Position numbers and translations under genes: made by a program. Under the pieces are notes generated by a model. That model did not search any database. It was not told the origin of the DNA and worked only from the letters and a program-made list of their open reading frames with translations. Shown piece after piece: positions 1-9,267 of a stretch of DNA of 64,000 nucleotides. The DNA is taken from positions 310,001-374,000 of the forward strand of contig NZ_UGHK01000002.1 in assembly GCF_900450705.1 (NCBI RefSeq), given 5' to 3'. Positions within the stretch are counted from its first letter, which is position 1. Each line of letters opens with the position of its first letter. This stretch comes from Avibacterium paragallinarum (GTDB lineage: Bacteria > Pseudomonadota > Gammaproteobacteria > Enterobacterales > Pasteurellaceae).

Positions 1-1196
1 AAGGGTTATCTGGTGGCATATTCGGGGCGACAAAACGCGTCGCGTCAGCGTTTATCTCTGCGAATAAGTGGGGATTTAAACTTGGTATGACGTTAGCAGG
101 TAAGCTATTTGGTGGCTTACAACTTGTGGGTAAAGGCATTTTATTTATTGGTCGTGCCTTAGGTCTAAATCCTATTGGTATAGCCGTTATGGCTATCGCA
201 GGTGCGGCGTTCTTAATTTATCAATATTGGGAGCCGATTAAAACATTCTTTTCAGATATGTGGGAAAACGTGAAAGGCTTCTTTAATTCAGGGATTGGGA
301 ATATCACCGCAACTATCCTTGATTGGTCGCCAATCGGATTATTTTATAAAGCCTTTGCAGCGGTATTGAGCTGGTTTGGTGTAGAGTTGCCAAGTAGCTT
401 CAGTGAGTTTGGTAAGGGTATGATCAATAAACTTGGCGAGGGGATTGGCAAAGCCTTTGAGGGGGTGAAAAGCTTTATTAATGGCACCGTCAACTGGATT
501 AAAGGCAAGCTTGGTTTCGCCACTGAAGCTGAACAAACTATTGCAACCAAGCAAGCCAATATTGCTCAATCTGCCATAGGCACAGGCGAAATGGCAACGC
601 GTGGCACGCAACTTGCCCTTGAAAATGCAAAAAAACGAGGTTTTTCTACGGGTGGTTACACAGGCGATGGTGGCAAACACGAAGTGGCTGGCGTGGTGCA
701 TAAAGGCGAATATGTCCTGAATAAAGAAATCACCTCGCGTCTTGGCGTGGCTAATATCCAACGTTTAGCCAATATTGCAATGGTTGCTGGGCAATCTGCC
801 TTTGCGGCAGTAAGCCCCTTAGAGCCTGTGATGACGGAGGTAAAACAGCCTAAAAGTACTATTGCAGCAAACACCGTAACAAGCGGACAAAAAGAGGCAA
901 AAAAACAACCGCACTTAACGCCAAAAACAAAAACAGGTGTGAAGAAAAAATCACATCAAGCAGGCGTACAGCAAGCCCTATCGCAACGTGCAAAAGAAAA
1001 AGCTGAGCCAATGCAACATAAATCACCTATTGTGGTGCATTTTAGCCCTGTGATCAATGTTAATGGTAACCAAGAGAAAACGGATATTTTGGCGGATATT
1101 ACCCAAGCCATGCAACGTGGTAACCGTGAGCTTGAGCACGTTGTTGAACGTATTTTTGACCAGATAATTGACCAGCGTGGGCGTAGAGCTTATTAG
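1..1196 (+). CDS. Phage tail tape measure protein, C-terminal part (P2 gpT-like)
   Basis: The reading frame is already open at base 3, so the gene begins outside the window; the ATG at 87 is internal. The visible part has hydrophobic stretches near the start, then a Gly-rich GGYTGDGG...GVVHKGEYV block, the hallmark of the C-terminal part of phage tape measure proteins, and a Lys/Gln-rich tail. Tape measure proteins set tail length and help deliver DNA. It is followed after 8 bases by a gpU-like gene with a good AGGAGG ribosome site, then X and D, which is a P2-type late tail order. It carries one uptake signal near 910. Confidence 0.85.
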   Translation, partial: GLSGGIFGATKRVASAFISANKWGFKLGMTLAGKLFGGLQLVGKGILFIGRALGLNPIGIAVMAIAGAAFLIYQYWEPIKTFFSDMWENVKGFFNSGIGNITATILDWSPIGLFYKAFAAVLSWFGVELPSSFSEFGKGMINKLGEGIGKAFEGVKSFINGTVNWIKGKLGFATEAEQTIATKQANIAQSAIGTGEMATRGTQLALENAKKRGFSTGGYTGDGGKHEVAGVVHKGEYVLNKEITSRLGVANIQRLANIAMVAGQSAFAAVSPLEPVMTEVKQPKSTIAANTVTSGQKEAKKQPHLTPKTKTGVKKKSHQAGVQQALSQRAKEKAEPMQHKSPIVVHFSPVINVNGNQEKTDILADITQAMQRGNRELEHVVERIFDQIIDQRGRRAY

Positions 1197-1204
1197 GAGG
1201 AAAG

Positions 1205-2131
1205 ATGTATTGTTTACTTGGTGACATTGTTTTTGAACCTATTGATTTAACAGAATTTTCCGAAACTCAGCAAGCCAGTTTTGCTGAACATGCTGTAATG
1301 CGTGGTAAACCCAGACTACAAGCCACAGGTGATGGACTAACTACATTACAGTTTGCAGCAAGATTACACCACCAACTCGGTAACGTGGAAAGTCGCTGGC
1401 GTGCGTTAAGTGCAGCAAAATCTACACAAAAACCATTGGCTTTAGTATGGGGGCGTAATGGGCTTAAAGGTAATTATGTGATCACTAATCTAAGCTCAAC
1501 TACGCTCTTTACTGATGATAAAGGTAATGTGTTGTGCCGAGAGATTAACGTTAGTCTTACCGAATATATAGGTAAATTAGAGGCGACATTACAAGGAGCA
1601 GCATTACAGTTAGGTAATAATCGCATTTTAGGCTCAATTTTGCCTAAAAATCTTACGAATGCACTAAGTGAAATAAAAAGTCTAGTCAATAAAGGGGTAC
1701 AGCTTTATCAAGCAGGTAAGCGTGCTGTTGATGATGTGAAAAATATCGTGGCGGTGATGCGGCAGTTAAAAACAGATCCTCTATCAGCTCTCAATCACTT
1801 ACCTCAAGCCTTATCTGGTCTAGATCAATCTTTAGGGGCATTTAGTGATCTTGTTGGTATGCGTTCAGTTTTGGATAGTGTGTCACCTTATTTGAATGCT
1901 GTAGGAGAATTTGTGCAGTCAGGGCAAGCTATTTACGATACGCTATCATTTGCTAAAACGAGCTTTGAACAATTGGATATCGCTGATTGGGATAAAGGAT
2001 TTGCGATTGCTGATAATGCTTTAAATGAAGTGATTGAACATATTGATAACCTCGCCACAACTACTGCCGAAATGACAGCTTGGGTGGTATTACGCAATGA
2101 TGAGGAAGAAAATAATGAGAACCGTGATTAA
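1205..2131 (+). CDS. Phage tail protein, P2 gpU-like
   Basis: This 308-residue protein opens with MYCLLGDIVFEPIDLTEFSE, like the gpU family of P2-type tail proteins, and lies directly after the tape measure gene. P2 gpU itself is only about half this length; the extra C-terminal half has no motif I recognise and looks helical with repeated hydrophobic spacing. The start follows AGGAGGAAAG closely. The 3' end overlaps the start of the next gene (gpX-like) by 17 bases, suggesting translational coupling. Role inferred from family and position: tail tube or completion protein. Confidence 0.75.
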   Translation: MYCLLGDIVFEPIDLTEFSETQQASFAEHAVMRGKPRLQATGDGLTTLQFAARLHHQLGNVESRWRALSAAKSTQKPLALVWGRNGLKGNYVITNLSSTTLFTDDKGNVLCREINVSLTEYIGKLEATLQGAALQLGNNRILGSILPKNLTNALSEIKSLVNKGVQLYQAGKRAVDDVKNIVAVMRQLKTDPLSALNHLPQALSGLDQSLGAFSDLVGMRSVLDSVSPYLNAVGEFVQSGQAIYDTLSFAKTSFEQLDIADWDKGFAIADNALNEVIEHIDNLATTTAEMTAWVVLRNDEEENNENRD

Positions 2132-2342
2132 GCATACTGTGAAACTGGGTGAGCGTTGGGACAACCTTGCCTACTATTACTATGGTGATCCTTTAGCCTA
2201 TAGTCGTATTATTGATGCCAATCAGCAACTCAGTTTTTACGAAGTGTTGCCAATGGGGGTGACGGTTTATATCCCTGTCTTACAAGTACAACCCACCAAT
2301 AATGAACAGATGCCACCTTGGCTAAGGGGAAACAATGACTAA
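2115..2342 (+). CDS. Phage tail protein X (P2 gpX-like, LysM-like fold)
   Basis: A 75-residue protein with the usual tail-X pattern: an N-terminal HTVKLGERWDNLAYYYYGD segment and a central ANQQL block ending in TVYIP, resembling a LysM-type baseplate wedge protein. I chose the ATG at 2115 because GAGGAAGAA lies just upstream and family members start with MRTV-like sequences; an in-frame ATG at 2097 would add six unlikely residues. It overlaps the gpU-like gene upstream and the gpD gene downstream (ATG at 2335), typical of packed phage late operons. Confidence 0.85.
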   Translation: MRTVIKHTVKLGERWDNLAYYYYGDPLAYSRIIDANQQLSFYEVLPMGVTVYIPVLQVQPTNNEQMPPWLRGNND

Positions 2343-3036
2343 TGTCGCTCAATATGATTTTTCGCTGTTTTATGAAAAAACTAATATTTCCGCCGAAATT
2401 GAACCGCACTTAATTGAACTGAGCTATACCGATTATCTAGAAGGGCAAAGTGATGAATTAAGCGTAACCTTTGAAGATATCCAAGGAAAATGGATACGCC
2501 AGTGGTTTCCAACTCAAGGAGATAAATTAATTGCAGCGATTGGTTATAAAGGCTCGCCGTTAGTAGAAATTGGCGGCTTTGAAATTGATGAGGTGGAATA
2601 TGCAGCCCGCCCTTCAACTATTACGCTACGGGCTTTAAGTAGCGGTATCAGCAAAAATTACCGCACTTTAAAACCCAAAGCCTATGAAAACACTACCCTT
2701 GCACAGATTGTGGCACAAGTAGCAGGACATTTAAAACTTAAGGTGGTAGGAACTATTAAGCCTATTCCGATTAAACGGGTTACTCAGTACCAAGAACGTG
2801 ATGTGGAGTTTTTATCACGTCTTGCCCGTGAATATCATCACAGTTTTAAGATTGTAGGTGAACAATTAGTCTTTACCCATAAAGACGAATTAGGACAAAG
2901 TAATCCTGTCGCAGTCCTTGATGAGCAAGATGTCATCAGCCTACGATTGCGTGATCGCATTAAAGACACCGCCAGAGCAGTAGAGGTTAAGGGCTTTGAC
3001 GCCAATGGTAAAAAGGTAAGGGGCTGTCCTAGATAA
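2335..3036 (+). pseudogene. Phage late control protein gpD, truncated by IS1016
   Basis: The first ~228 residues match the P2 gpD (late control D) family, a baseplate hub or tail-tip protein: an N-terminal beta domain, then a region rich in Glu/Arg with QYQERDVEFLSRLAREYHH. Intact members usually exceed 300 residues. Here phage sequence stops at base 3019 and the frame runs into the insertion sequence, ending at 3036 after a few foreign residues (GCPR). No continuation of gpD is found on the far side of the element, so the C-terminus and all later prophage genes are missing. Two uptake signals lie within it (near 2403 and 2662). Confidence 0.85.
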
Positions 3037-3738
3037 CTAGACTAAACTCCCTTTAACCAATTGTTTTAAAATAGAAATTTGACTTTTTATGTTGCTGTAA
3101 TTAAAACGCCATTCACATTCCTTTAAATAAAGCTCAAAATGCGCTTTTGGGATACCATTAAATTTTCGTAAATGGCGTTTTGCTTGGCTCCAAAAATTCT
3201 CAATTCCGTTAATGTGGTTATGATTTTCAGCAAAATGTGTGCTGTGATTGATACGAAAATGACTAAATTCACTCACATCAAGCACGTCATAACTACGATA
3301 ATTATCGGTGTAAACAATACTATCAGGCTTTACCTGCTCCCGAATAATGGGTAACAAGGTGGCAGATTGCGTATTTGGAACCGCAACGGTATAAACCTTG
3401 CCATTGCGCTTGAGAAGCCCGAATACCGCAATTTTCCCTGCCGCACCACGACCACGTTTGCCTTTGCGAGCACCGCCAAAATAACTTTCATCGGCTTCAA
3501 TTTCACCTTCAAACATCTCTAAGTGAAGGCTGTTTTGATAGATGAGTTGGCGTAAACGATGAAAGTAATATGCGGCAGTCGTTTTGTTTACATTGACTAA
3601 CTCTGCTGCTGTCCTTGCAGTAACACCTGCAACAAATAGCTCAATGAGTTTATTTTGTTTGTGCTGACTTAGACGACTTTTTCTCATTGGTTCATTCTAA
3701 CCTAAATAGATTTTTTAGTTGTTATCTAGGACAGCCCC
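3020..3738 (-). mobile_element. IS1016-type insertion sequence (IS1595 family), copy 1
   Basis: A 719-bp element bounded by perfect 18-bp inverted repeats, GGGGCTGTCCTAGATAAC and its complement, with one transposase gene on the minus strand. Two more copies of the same length occur at 24827 and 26278. The flanking octamers, AAAGGTAA on the left and TTGTTTTT on the right, do not match, so this copy lacks a target duplication, unlike copy 3. The left side is prophage, the right side is the region upstream of degQ. This points to a deletion or recombination junction. Confidence 0.92.
3037..3687 (-). CDS. IS1016-type transposase, copy 1 (intact)
   Basis: A 216-residue transposase. An N-terminal helix-turn-helix (about residues 18-46) precedes an ISXO2-type DDE-like catalytic domain: EADESYFGG with D66, VYTDNY with D128, and HINGIENFW with E163. 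The protein is identical to that of copy 2; a base difference at 3166 is silent. Full length, so it may be active and could act in trans on copy 3. The gene fills nearly the whole element, as usual for the family. Confidence 0.92.
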   Translation of the reverse strand: MRKSRLSQHKQNKLIELFVAGVTARTAAELVNVNKTTAAYYFHRLRQLIYQNSLHLEMFEGEIEADESYFGGARKGKRGRGAAGKIAVFGLLKRNGKVYTVAVPNTQSATLLPIIREQVKPDSIVYTDNYRSYDVLDVSEFSHFRINHSTHFAENHNHINGIENFWSQAKRHLRKFNGIPKAHFELYLKECEWRFNYSNIKSQISILKQLVKGSLV

Positions 3739-3986
3739 TTGTTTTTTACAAAAAGGTAAATTTTAATAAGAATGAGGATCAGTTTAAAAAAATCTAGTCA
3801 TTTACTCTTTTTTTTGTCATTTCCCAAAAATCATACAATCCTTACGAACAATTTTTTATTTTCTTTGTCTTAGGCAAAACAACAAACATACTTTCAGTAA
3901 TGAAAGAAAATAGAGATAGGTCCCTTTAAAAATTGAGATCTGTTCTTATTTTAAAATGACACTTAGTAACGAAATGGAGAAATGAA
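3739..3986. other. Intergenic region between IS1016 copy 1 and degQ
   Basis: AT-rich, no open frame of note. It should hold the degQ promoter, but I see no convincing -35/-10 pair and no clear sigma-E type GGAACTT element. No phage attachment repeat could be recognised, and no gpD remnant follows the IS. Confidence 0.5.
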
Positions 3987-5360
3987 GTGAAAAGAAAACA
4001 TTTTTTATTAACCAGTATCGCTCTTGGCTTAACTATACTTGGCACTTCGGTGAACGCAACCGCGACATTCCCCCCACCAAGTACGCTTTCTGGCACGCCA
4101 ACTTTAGCACCAATGCTGGAGCAAGTTCTACCTAGCGTCGTATCTATTGCAGTGGAAGGAAAACAAAAATCACGCTTCCAAAATGATGATCTTCCTGAAG
4201 AATTCAAATTTTTCTTCGGACCAGATATTTTTAAGAACAACGCTCCACGTAATTTCAAAGGGCTTGGCTCTGGTGTGATTATCAATGCTGAAAAAGGTTA
4301 TGTACTGACTAATAATCATGTTATTGACGAGGCTGACAAAATTACTGTCAAACTGCAGGATGGCCGTGAATTTAAAGCCAAATTAGTAGGTGCAGATGAA
4401 CTTTCTGATATTGCCTTAATTCAGCTAGAAGATCCGAAAAATCTTACTGAAATTAAGATCGCTGATTCAGATAAACTACGAGTAGGTGATTACACCGTCG
4501 CTGTTGGGAATCCCTTTGGTTTAGGTCAAACTGTTACCTCTGGTATCGTTTCCGCATTAGGACGTTCTACAGGTTCAGAAAAAGGTAGCTATGAAAACTA
4601 TATTCAAACTGATGCTGCGGTAAACCAAGGTAATTCAGGAGGGCCATTATTGAATCTTAATGGTGAATTGATTGGAATCAATACAGCAATTATTTCACCA
4701 AGTGGTGGTAATGCGGGGATCGCTTTTGCTATTCCAAGCAATATGGCAAATAGTTTAGCTAAGCAGATTCTCGAATTTGGTGAAGTCCGACGCGGATTAT
4801 TGGGGATAAAGGGAACTGAGCTGAATGCTGATTTAGCCAAAGCCCTTAAGATCGATGCTCAACAGGGTGCATTTGTGAGTGAGGTTTTACCCGATTCCGC
4901 TGCAGAAAAAGCAGAATTACGAGCCGGAGATGTGATTACTGCCATTAACGGACAAAAACTTTCCAGTTTCTCTGAATTGCGAGCTAAAATTGCAACTACG
5001 GGAGCAGGTCAAAAAGTAAAATTAACTTATTTGCGTGATGGTAAGTCTAACACTACCTCTGTTATCTTACAGCAAGATGAACAAGCTAATACCACTATCA
5101 ACAATTTACTCCCTGCTTTAGAGGGTATTGAATTAAGTAACTACAATGTTAAAGGAAAAAAAGGGGTTGAAATTAGTAAAATCAAAGAAAAATCCTTGGC
5201 TCAGCGTTTAGGTTTAAAAGAGGGAGATGTGATCATTGGCGTGAACCGTACGCCAATTGAAAATTTAGAGCAACTGCGTAAAGCTCTGAAAGACACAAGT
5301 TCAACTATCGCTTTAAATGTTTTAAGAGGAAAAAATAATTTCTATTTATTAATACAATAA
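3987..5360 (+). CDS. degQ: Periplasmic serine protease, DegQ/HtrA family
   Basis: Degrades or refolds damaged proteins in the periplasm. The 457-residue product has a signal peptide ending near residue 25, a trypsin-like domain with the triad H111 (TNNHVID), D141 (DELSDIAL) and S217 (GNSGGP), then two PDZ domains (about 260-350 and 370-450). The short LA loop (roughly residues 63-90) and total length fit DegQ better than DegP. The start is a GTG at 3987 behind GGAGAA; no in-frame ATG fits as well. It is followed by a clear hairpin terminator. The IS upstream may have replaced part of its original promoter neighbourhood. Confidence 0.93.
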   Translation: MKRKHFLLTSIALGLTILGTSVNATATFPPPSTLSGTPTLAPMLEQVLPSVVSIAVEGKQKSRFQNDDLPEEFKFFFGPDIFKNNAPRNFKGLGSGVIINAEKGYVLTNNHVIDEADKITVKLQDGREFKAKLVGADELSDIALIQLEDPKNLTEIKIADSDKLRVGDYTVAVGNPFGLGQTVTSGIVSALGRSTGSEKGSYENYIQTDAAVNQGNSGGPLLNLNGELIGINTAIISPSGGNAGIAFAIPSNMANSLAKQILEFGEVRRGLLGIKGTELNADLAKALKIDAQQGAFVSEVLPDSAAEKAELRAGDVITAINGQKLSSFSELRAKIATTGAGQKVKLTYLRDGKSNTTSVILQQDEQANTTINNLLPALEGIELSNYNVKGKKGVEISKIKEKSLAQRLGLKEGDVIIGVNRTPIENLEQLRKALKDTSSTIALNVLRGKNNFYLLIQ

Positions 5361-5378
5361 GTTGTTATTGTCCAACAT

Positions 5379-5408
5379 AGGCTTGATCATAAAAAATCAA
5401 GCCTTTAT
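5379..5408 (+). terminator. Rho-independent terminator after degQ
   Basis: Nine-base stem AGGCTTGAT / ATCAAGCCT with an A-rich loop, followed by TTTATTATTT. Confidence 0.8.
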
Positions 5409-5488
5409 TATTTCTATGTAAATTGACTTTTTCTCTTTAGGTCTATATTTTATACGAGAATTTTCTTTAAAATAACAGGAGCTATATT

Positions 5489-6151
5489 ATGCAATCTCGT
5501 CTAATTATGGAAAACACCCGACAAGACTCGGTTTTAGCCTCTAATAAAGTCTTACGCAATACTTATTTTTTGCTAGCTTTAACGCTTAGTTTTTCTGCTT
5601 TGGTTGCCTATATTGCAATGTATTTGGATGTTGCTCCATTGCATGTAGGCGTTTTATTAATTGGTTTCTATGGTTTACTATTTCTTAATAGTGCGTTAGA
5701 AAATAGTGCGTGGGGCATCCTATCTACCTTTGCGTTAACTGGTTTTATGGGGTATTCTTTAGGTCCAATTTTGAATATGTATGTTGGAGCAGGTCTAGGT
5801 GATTTGATCATCATTGCCTTTACTGGCACAGCTGCAGTGTTTTTTGCTTGTTCTTTCTATGTGTTGAGTACAAAAAAAGATATGTCTTTCCTTTCTGGTC
5901 TCATATTCACGTTATTTATTGTACTCCTAGTAGGAATGGTTGCTAGCTTCTTCTTAAAAACATCTGCATTACACGTTGCATTGAGTTCGCTCTTTATTGT
6001 ATTTTCCAGTATGGGAATTTTATACCAAACGAGTAGCATTATTCATGGTGGAGAAACGAATTATATTAGAGCAACTGTTAGTCTTTATGTTTCTATTTAT
6101 AATATATTTGTAAGTCTATTAAACTTACTTGGTATTCTACGTAATGATTAG
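5489..6151 (+). CDS. yccA: YccA/Bax inhibitor-1 family inner membrane protein
   Basis: A 220-residue, very hydrophobic protein with about seven predicted transmembrane helices starting near residue 25, and a soluble N-terminal arm. It matches the BI-1 family branch represented by E. coli YccA, an inhibitor and substrate of FtsH; the family role is known, the role here is inferred. Its likely partner ftsH lies elsewhere in this window (21410-23311). The ATG has a good GGAG site (ACAGGAGC). A hairpin terminator follows, ahead of tusE. Confidence 0.88.
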   Translation: MQSRLIMENTRQDSVLASNKVLRNTYFLLALTLSFSALVAYIAMYLDVAPLHVGVLLIGFYGLLFLNSALENSAWGILSTFALTGFMGYSLGPILNMYVGAGLGDLIIIAFTGTAAVFFACSFYVLSTKKDMSFLSGLIFTLFIVLLVGMVASFFLKTSALHVALSSLFIVFSSMGILYQTSSIIHGGETNYIRATVSLYVSIYNIFVSLLNLLGILRND

Positions 6152-6167
6152 ATAAATATCATAGGTT

Positions 6168-6193
6168 AAACGCCCTTTTAAGGGCGTTTGTAT
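6168..6193 (+). terminator. Rho-independent terminator after yccA
   Basis: Ten-base perfect stem AAACGCCCTT / AAGGGCGTTT with a two-base centre, followed by a short T-containing stretch. It lies only ~20 bases before the tusE start, so it may be leaky or tusE may have a start signal within it. Confidence 0.75.
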
Positions 6194-6211
6194 GTTATTT
6201 AGGGAGAAATA

Positions 6212-6544
6212 ATGACACTTCAAATAAATGGGCAGCTGATCGAAACAGATAATGAAGGGTATCTACTAAATATTGAACAATGGAACTCTGATGTTGCCTT
6301 AGCCATTGCCAAACAAGAAAAAATTGAACTCTCTGAAGCACACTGGGAAATTATTTATTTTGTACGTAATTTCTATGAAGATTATCACACATCTCCCTCT
6401 ATCCGAATGTTAGTGAAAGCTGTTTCCCAAAAATTTGGTGAAGATAAAGGAAATAGTAGATATCTACAACGCTTATTTCCTGAAGGGCCAGCTAAACAAG
6501 CAACAAAGCTTGCGGGATTACCTAAACCAGCAAAATGTTTATGA
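6212..6544 (+). CDS. tusE: TusE sulfurtransferase (DsrC family)
   Basis: A 110-residue DsrC-family protein. It accepts persulfide sulfur from the TusBCD complex and passes it to MnmA for 2-thiouridine formation at the tRNA wobble base. The conserved penultimate cysteine (PAKCL, C109) that carries the sulfur is present, as is the TPSIRM-like block (SPSIRMLVK). Start ATG at 6212 has AGGGAGAA upstream. tusBCD and mnmA are not in this window. Its position after yccA mirrors the E. coli order yccA-tusE. Confidence 0.93.
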   Translation: MTLQINGQLIETDNEGYLLNIEQWNSDVALAIAKQEKIELSEAHWEIIYFVRNFYEDYHTSPSIRMLVKAVSQKFGEDKGNSRYLQRLFPEGPAKQATKLAGLPKPAKCL

Positions 6545-6566
6545 CACCATTTTATAATTATTTTTA

Positions 6567-6595
6567 TTTACAAGTTAATTATTCCCTTTTATAAT
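6567..6595 (+). promoter_or_regulatory. Sigma-70-like promoter for the metal-transport operon
   Basis: TTTACA at 6567-6572 and a perfect TATAAT at 6590-6595, separated by 17 bases, about 35 bases before the start codon of the binding-protein gene. The surrounding AT-rich stretch could hide a Fur-like site, but I see no good match to the Fur or MntR consensus. Confidence 0.65.
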
Positions 6596-6630
6596 GAACA
6601 CACATACATTCAAGAGATAAAAGAGGACTT

Positions 6631-7521
6631 ATGTCAAAACTATTATTCAATTTCATCATAGCCAGTTTCCTTCTATTTAGTCAGATTAGTTATGCAAAAT
6701 TTAAAGTGATTACGACATTTACAATTATCCAAGATATCGCTCAAAATATTTCTGGAAATGCTGCTGAAGTGCAATCAATAACTAAACCCGGTGCAGAAAT
6801 TCATGGTTACGAACCAACGCCTGAAGATATAGTGAAGGTTCAATCTGCTGATCTCGTATTATGGAATGGATTAAATTTAGAACGTTGGTTCGAACAGTTT
6901 TTCCAAAATGTTCAAGATAAGCCTGCTATTATTGTCACTGAAGGTATTCAACCTATTTTTCTTACAGAAAATGATAATAAAGAAATACCCAATCCTCATG
7001 CTTGGATGTCTCCATCTAATGCTTTAATTTATATTGAAAATATTAAAAATGCTTTAATTAAATATAATCCTGAAAATGCCGAAGTTTATCGTCAAAATGC
7101 TGAGAACTATACTAAGCAGATTCTCTCTTTAGATAAGCAATTACGTCCAAGATTGGAGACAATTCCTCAAAACCAACGTTGGCTTGCTACTTCAGAAGGT
7201 GCATTTAGCTATTTGGCTCAGGATTATGGTTTCAAAGAGGTTTATTTATGGCCAATTAATGCCGAGCAACAAGGTACACCACAACAAGTCCGTAAAATGA
7301 TAGATTTAATTCATAAAAATAACATTCCTGTTATCTTTAGTGAGAGTACAATTTCACCAAAACCAGCCCAACAAATTGCTAAAGAAACAAATATACATTA
7401 TGGCGGGCAACTTTATGTTGATTCTTTGTCAGATAAGAATGGTCCTGTCCCAACTTATCTTGATTTACTTAATACAACCATTATCACTATAATTAAAGGA
7501 TTCGGGAAAAATGACAAATAA
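6631..7521 (+). CDS. Manganese/iron ABC transporter, substrate-binding protein (YfeA/SitA-like)
   Basis: A 296-residue cluster A-I periplasmic binding protein with a signal peptide cleaved after SYA (residue 22). The four metal ligands are recognisable: H58 (EIHGYEPTP), H123 (NPHAWMSP), E189 (TSEGAF) and D264 (YVDSLSD). The His-His-Glu-Asp set is typical of Mn2+/Fe2+ carriers such as SitA, MntC and PsaA rather than Zn2+ carriers. First gene of a four-gene operon; its end overlaps the ATPase gene by 11 bases. Equivalent to yfeABCD or sitABCD; substrate preference is inferred. Confidence 0.92.
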   Translation: MSKLLFNFIIASFLLFSQISYAKFKVITTFTIIQDIAQNISGNAAEVQSITKPGAEIHGYEPTPEDIVKVQSADLVLWNGLNLERWFEQFFQNVQDKPAIIVTEGIQPIFLTENDNKEIPNPHAWMSPSNALIYIENIKNALIKYNPENAEVYRQNAENYTKQILSLDKQLRPRLETIPQNQRWLATSEGAFSYLAQDYGFKEVYLWPINAEQQGTPQQVRKMIDLIHKNNIPVIFSESTISPKPAQQIAKETNIHYGGQLYVDSLSDKNGPVPTYLDLLNTTIITIIKGFGKNDK

Positions 7522-8410
7522 TCCCCCAACCATTTTGGTAGAAGATGTCAGGGTTCGTTATAATAATGGTCATACCGCAATTCATAATATTTCTTTCCAA
7601 TTAAGTGGAGGCACTACCTGTGCCTTAGTTGGTATAAATGGTAGCGGGAAATCTACTTTATTTAAAAGTTTAATGGGATTAATTATCCCTCAATCAGGAA
7701 AAATTTCTCTATGCCATCAACCAATAAAAAAGGCTTTAAAACAAAATATCATTGCTTATGTTCCTCAGAGTGAAGAGGTAGATTGGCAGTTCCCTGTTTC
7801 TGTTTATGATGTTATTATGATGGGACGCTATGGCTATATGAATTTCCTAAGAATTCCTTCACAATTAGATAAGAAAGAAGTCTTACAAGCGATGGAGCGA
7901 TTAAAAATATCTCACCTCGCCCAACGTCAAATAGGTGAATTATCTGGCGGTCAAAAAAAACGCGTTTTTCTTGCCCGAGCTCTAGCCCAAAAAAGTAAAA
8001 TAATTTTATTAGATGAACCTTTCACTGGCGTCGATGTTCAAACAGAAAATGAAATTATGGTGCTATTAACTGAATTACGAAAATCTGGATATTTAATTTT
8101 AGTATCAACCCATAATTTAGGTTCAATACCTGATTATTGTGATCAAGTAATAATGATTAATCGTACAATTCTAGCACAAGGAAATACGAAAACGACTTTT
8201 ACACAGAAAAATTTAGAATTGGTTTTTGGTGGCTCATTACGAAATATAAAACTACTTGGGCAAGATTTACATAATGATAACGATGATAGAGCGGTAACGG
8301 TATTAACTGATGATGAACTACCTGCTGTGTTTTATGGACAAACGAAAAATGATCCTCCACTCCCCACCATTAGAGAGCGTTCACTCAATATAGCTAATGG
8401 AAAAAAATAA
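7511..8410 (+). CDS. Manganese/iron ABC transporter, ATP-binding protein (YfeB/SitB-like)
   Basis: A 299-residue ABC ATPase. Walker [10 protein letters not shown] is near residue 40, the signature LSGGQKKR near 142, and Walker B IILLDEPF follows at about 160, then the H-loop STHN. It energises the importer with the two permeases downstream. It overlaps the binding-protein gene by 11 bases and shares one base with the next start (TAATG-type junction), so the genes are translationally coupled. The C-terminal ~50 residues extend past the core ATPase, as in YfeB. Confidence 0.93.
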   Translation: MTNNPPTILVEDVRVRYNNGHTAIHNISFQLSGGTTCALVGINGSGKSTLFKSLMGLIIPQSGKISLCHQPIKKALKQNIIAYVPQSEEVDWQFPVSVYDVIMMGRYGYMNFLRIPSQLDKKEVLQAMERLKISHLAQRQIGELSGGQKKRVFLARALAQKSKIILLDEPFTGVDVQTENEIMVLLTELRKSGYLILVSTHNLGSIPDYCDQVIMINRTILAQGNTKTTFTQKNLELVFGGSLRNIKLLGQDLHNDNDDRAVTVLTDDELPAVFYGQTKNDPPLPTIRERSLNIANGKK

Positions 8411-9267
8411 TGCTCAGTTTACTATTAGAACCATTTAATTATAACTATATGATAAAGGCTTTCCTGCTAAGTGCATTAATAGGTGGTCTTTGTGCTTTTT
8501 TATCAGCCTATTTAATGTTAAAAGGCTGGTCATTAATTGGCGATGCCCTTTCTCATTCGGTTGTACCAGGTGTTGCTATTGCTTACGCATTTTCTTTCCC
8601 TTATGCTATAGGTGCTTTTTTGTCTGGAATTTTGGCCGCACTTGCTATTTTATGGGTTAAAGCTTTATCAAATTTACGGCAAGATGCTGTTATTGGTTTT
8701 ATATTTACAACATTTTTTGCGTTAGGCTTATTTATCATTTCTTTAAACCCCACCTCAATTAATGTTAATGAGATTATTTTAGGTAATATATTGGGAATTT
8801 CAGATGAGGATCTTTTACAAATCATAATAATGATCATCTTTTGTTTTCTACTTCTTTTCCTATTTTGGAAAGACTTACTATTAGTCTTTTTTGATGAAAT
8901 ACAAGCGACTGCCGTTGGATTATCTCCTTTCTATTATAAGCTACTTTTTTTTACACTACTAAGTGCAAGTATTGTTGCAGCACTACAAACAGTAGGGGCA
9001 ATTTTAGTCATTGCAATGGTGATCACACCAGGTGCTACCGCTTTTTTACTTACCGACAAATTTAAAACTCTCGTCATTATTGCCGTTATACTAGGAATAC
9101 TAACAAACTTATTTGGTGTTTATTTTAGCTATTTCTTAGATTGTTCTACTGGAGGAATAATTATTTGTTTTCAAACAATACTTTTTCTCCTCAGCTTTCT
9201 ATTTTCTCCTAAATATGGTCTTCTACGAAAAAAATATTCACCTTACAAGGAGATAAAAAATGATTAG
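8410..9267 (+). CDS. Manganese/iron ABC transporter, permease (YfeC/SitC-like)
   Basis: A 285-residue integral membrane protein of the ABC-3 family with about eight transmembrane segments. It has the family's conserved LKGWSLIGDALSHSVVPG block (residues 38-55) and the cytoplasmic loop that contacts the ATPase. It overlaps the ATPase gene by one base and the second permease by 8 bases. With the following gene it forms the heterodimeric channel. Confidence 0.92.
   Translation: MLSLLLEPFNYNYMIKAFLLSALIGGLCAFLSAYLMLKGWSLIGDALSHSVVPGVAIAYAFSFPYAIGAFLSGILAALAILWVKALSNLRQDAVIGFIFTTFFALGLFIISLNPTSINVNEIILGNILGISDEDLLQIIIMIIFCFLLLFLFWKDLLLVFFDEIQATAVGLSPFYYKLLFFTLLSASIVAALQTVGAILVIAMVITPGATAFLLTDKFKTLVIIAVILGILTNLFGVYFSYFLDCSTGGIIICFQTILFLLSFLFSPKYGLLRKKYSPYKEIKND

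Noticed and set aside
339-761. 140-codon minus-strand frame opposite the tape measure gene
   Set aside because: Shadow of the phage gene; no ribosome site or recognisable domain.
3010-3759. AAAAAGGTAA occurs on both sides of IS1016 copy 1 (3010-3019 and 3750-3759)
   Set aside because: The right copy is eleven bases away from the IS end, so it is not a target duplication of this family; low-complexity A/G sequence makes chance likely.
6545-6630. Fur or MntR box upstream of the Mn/Fe importer
   Set aside because: AT-rich but no convincing match to either consensus; only the promoter is reported.
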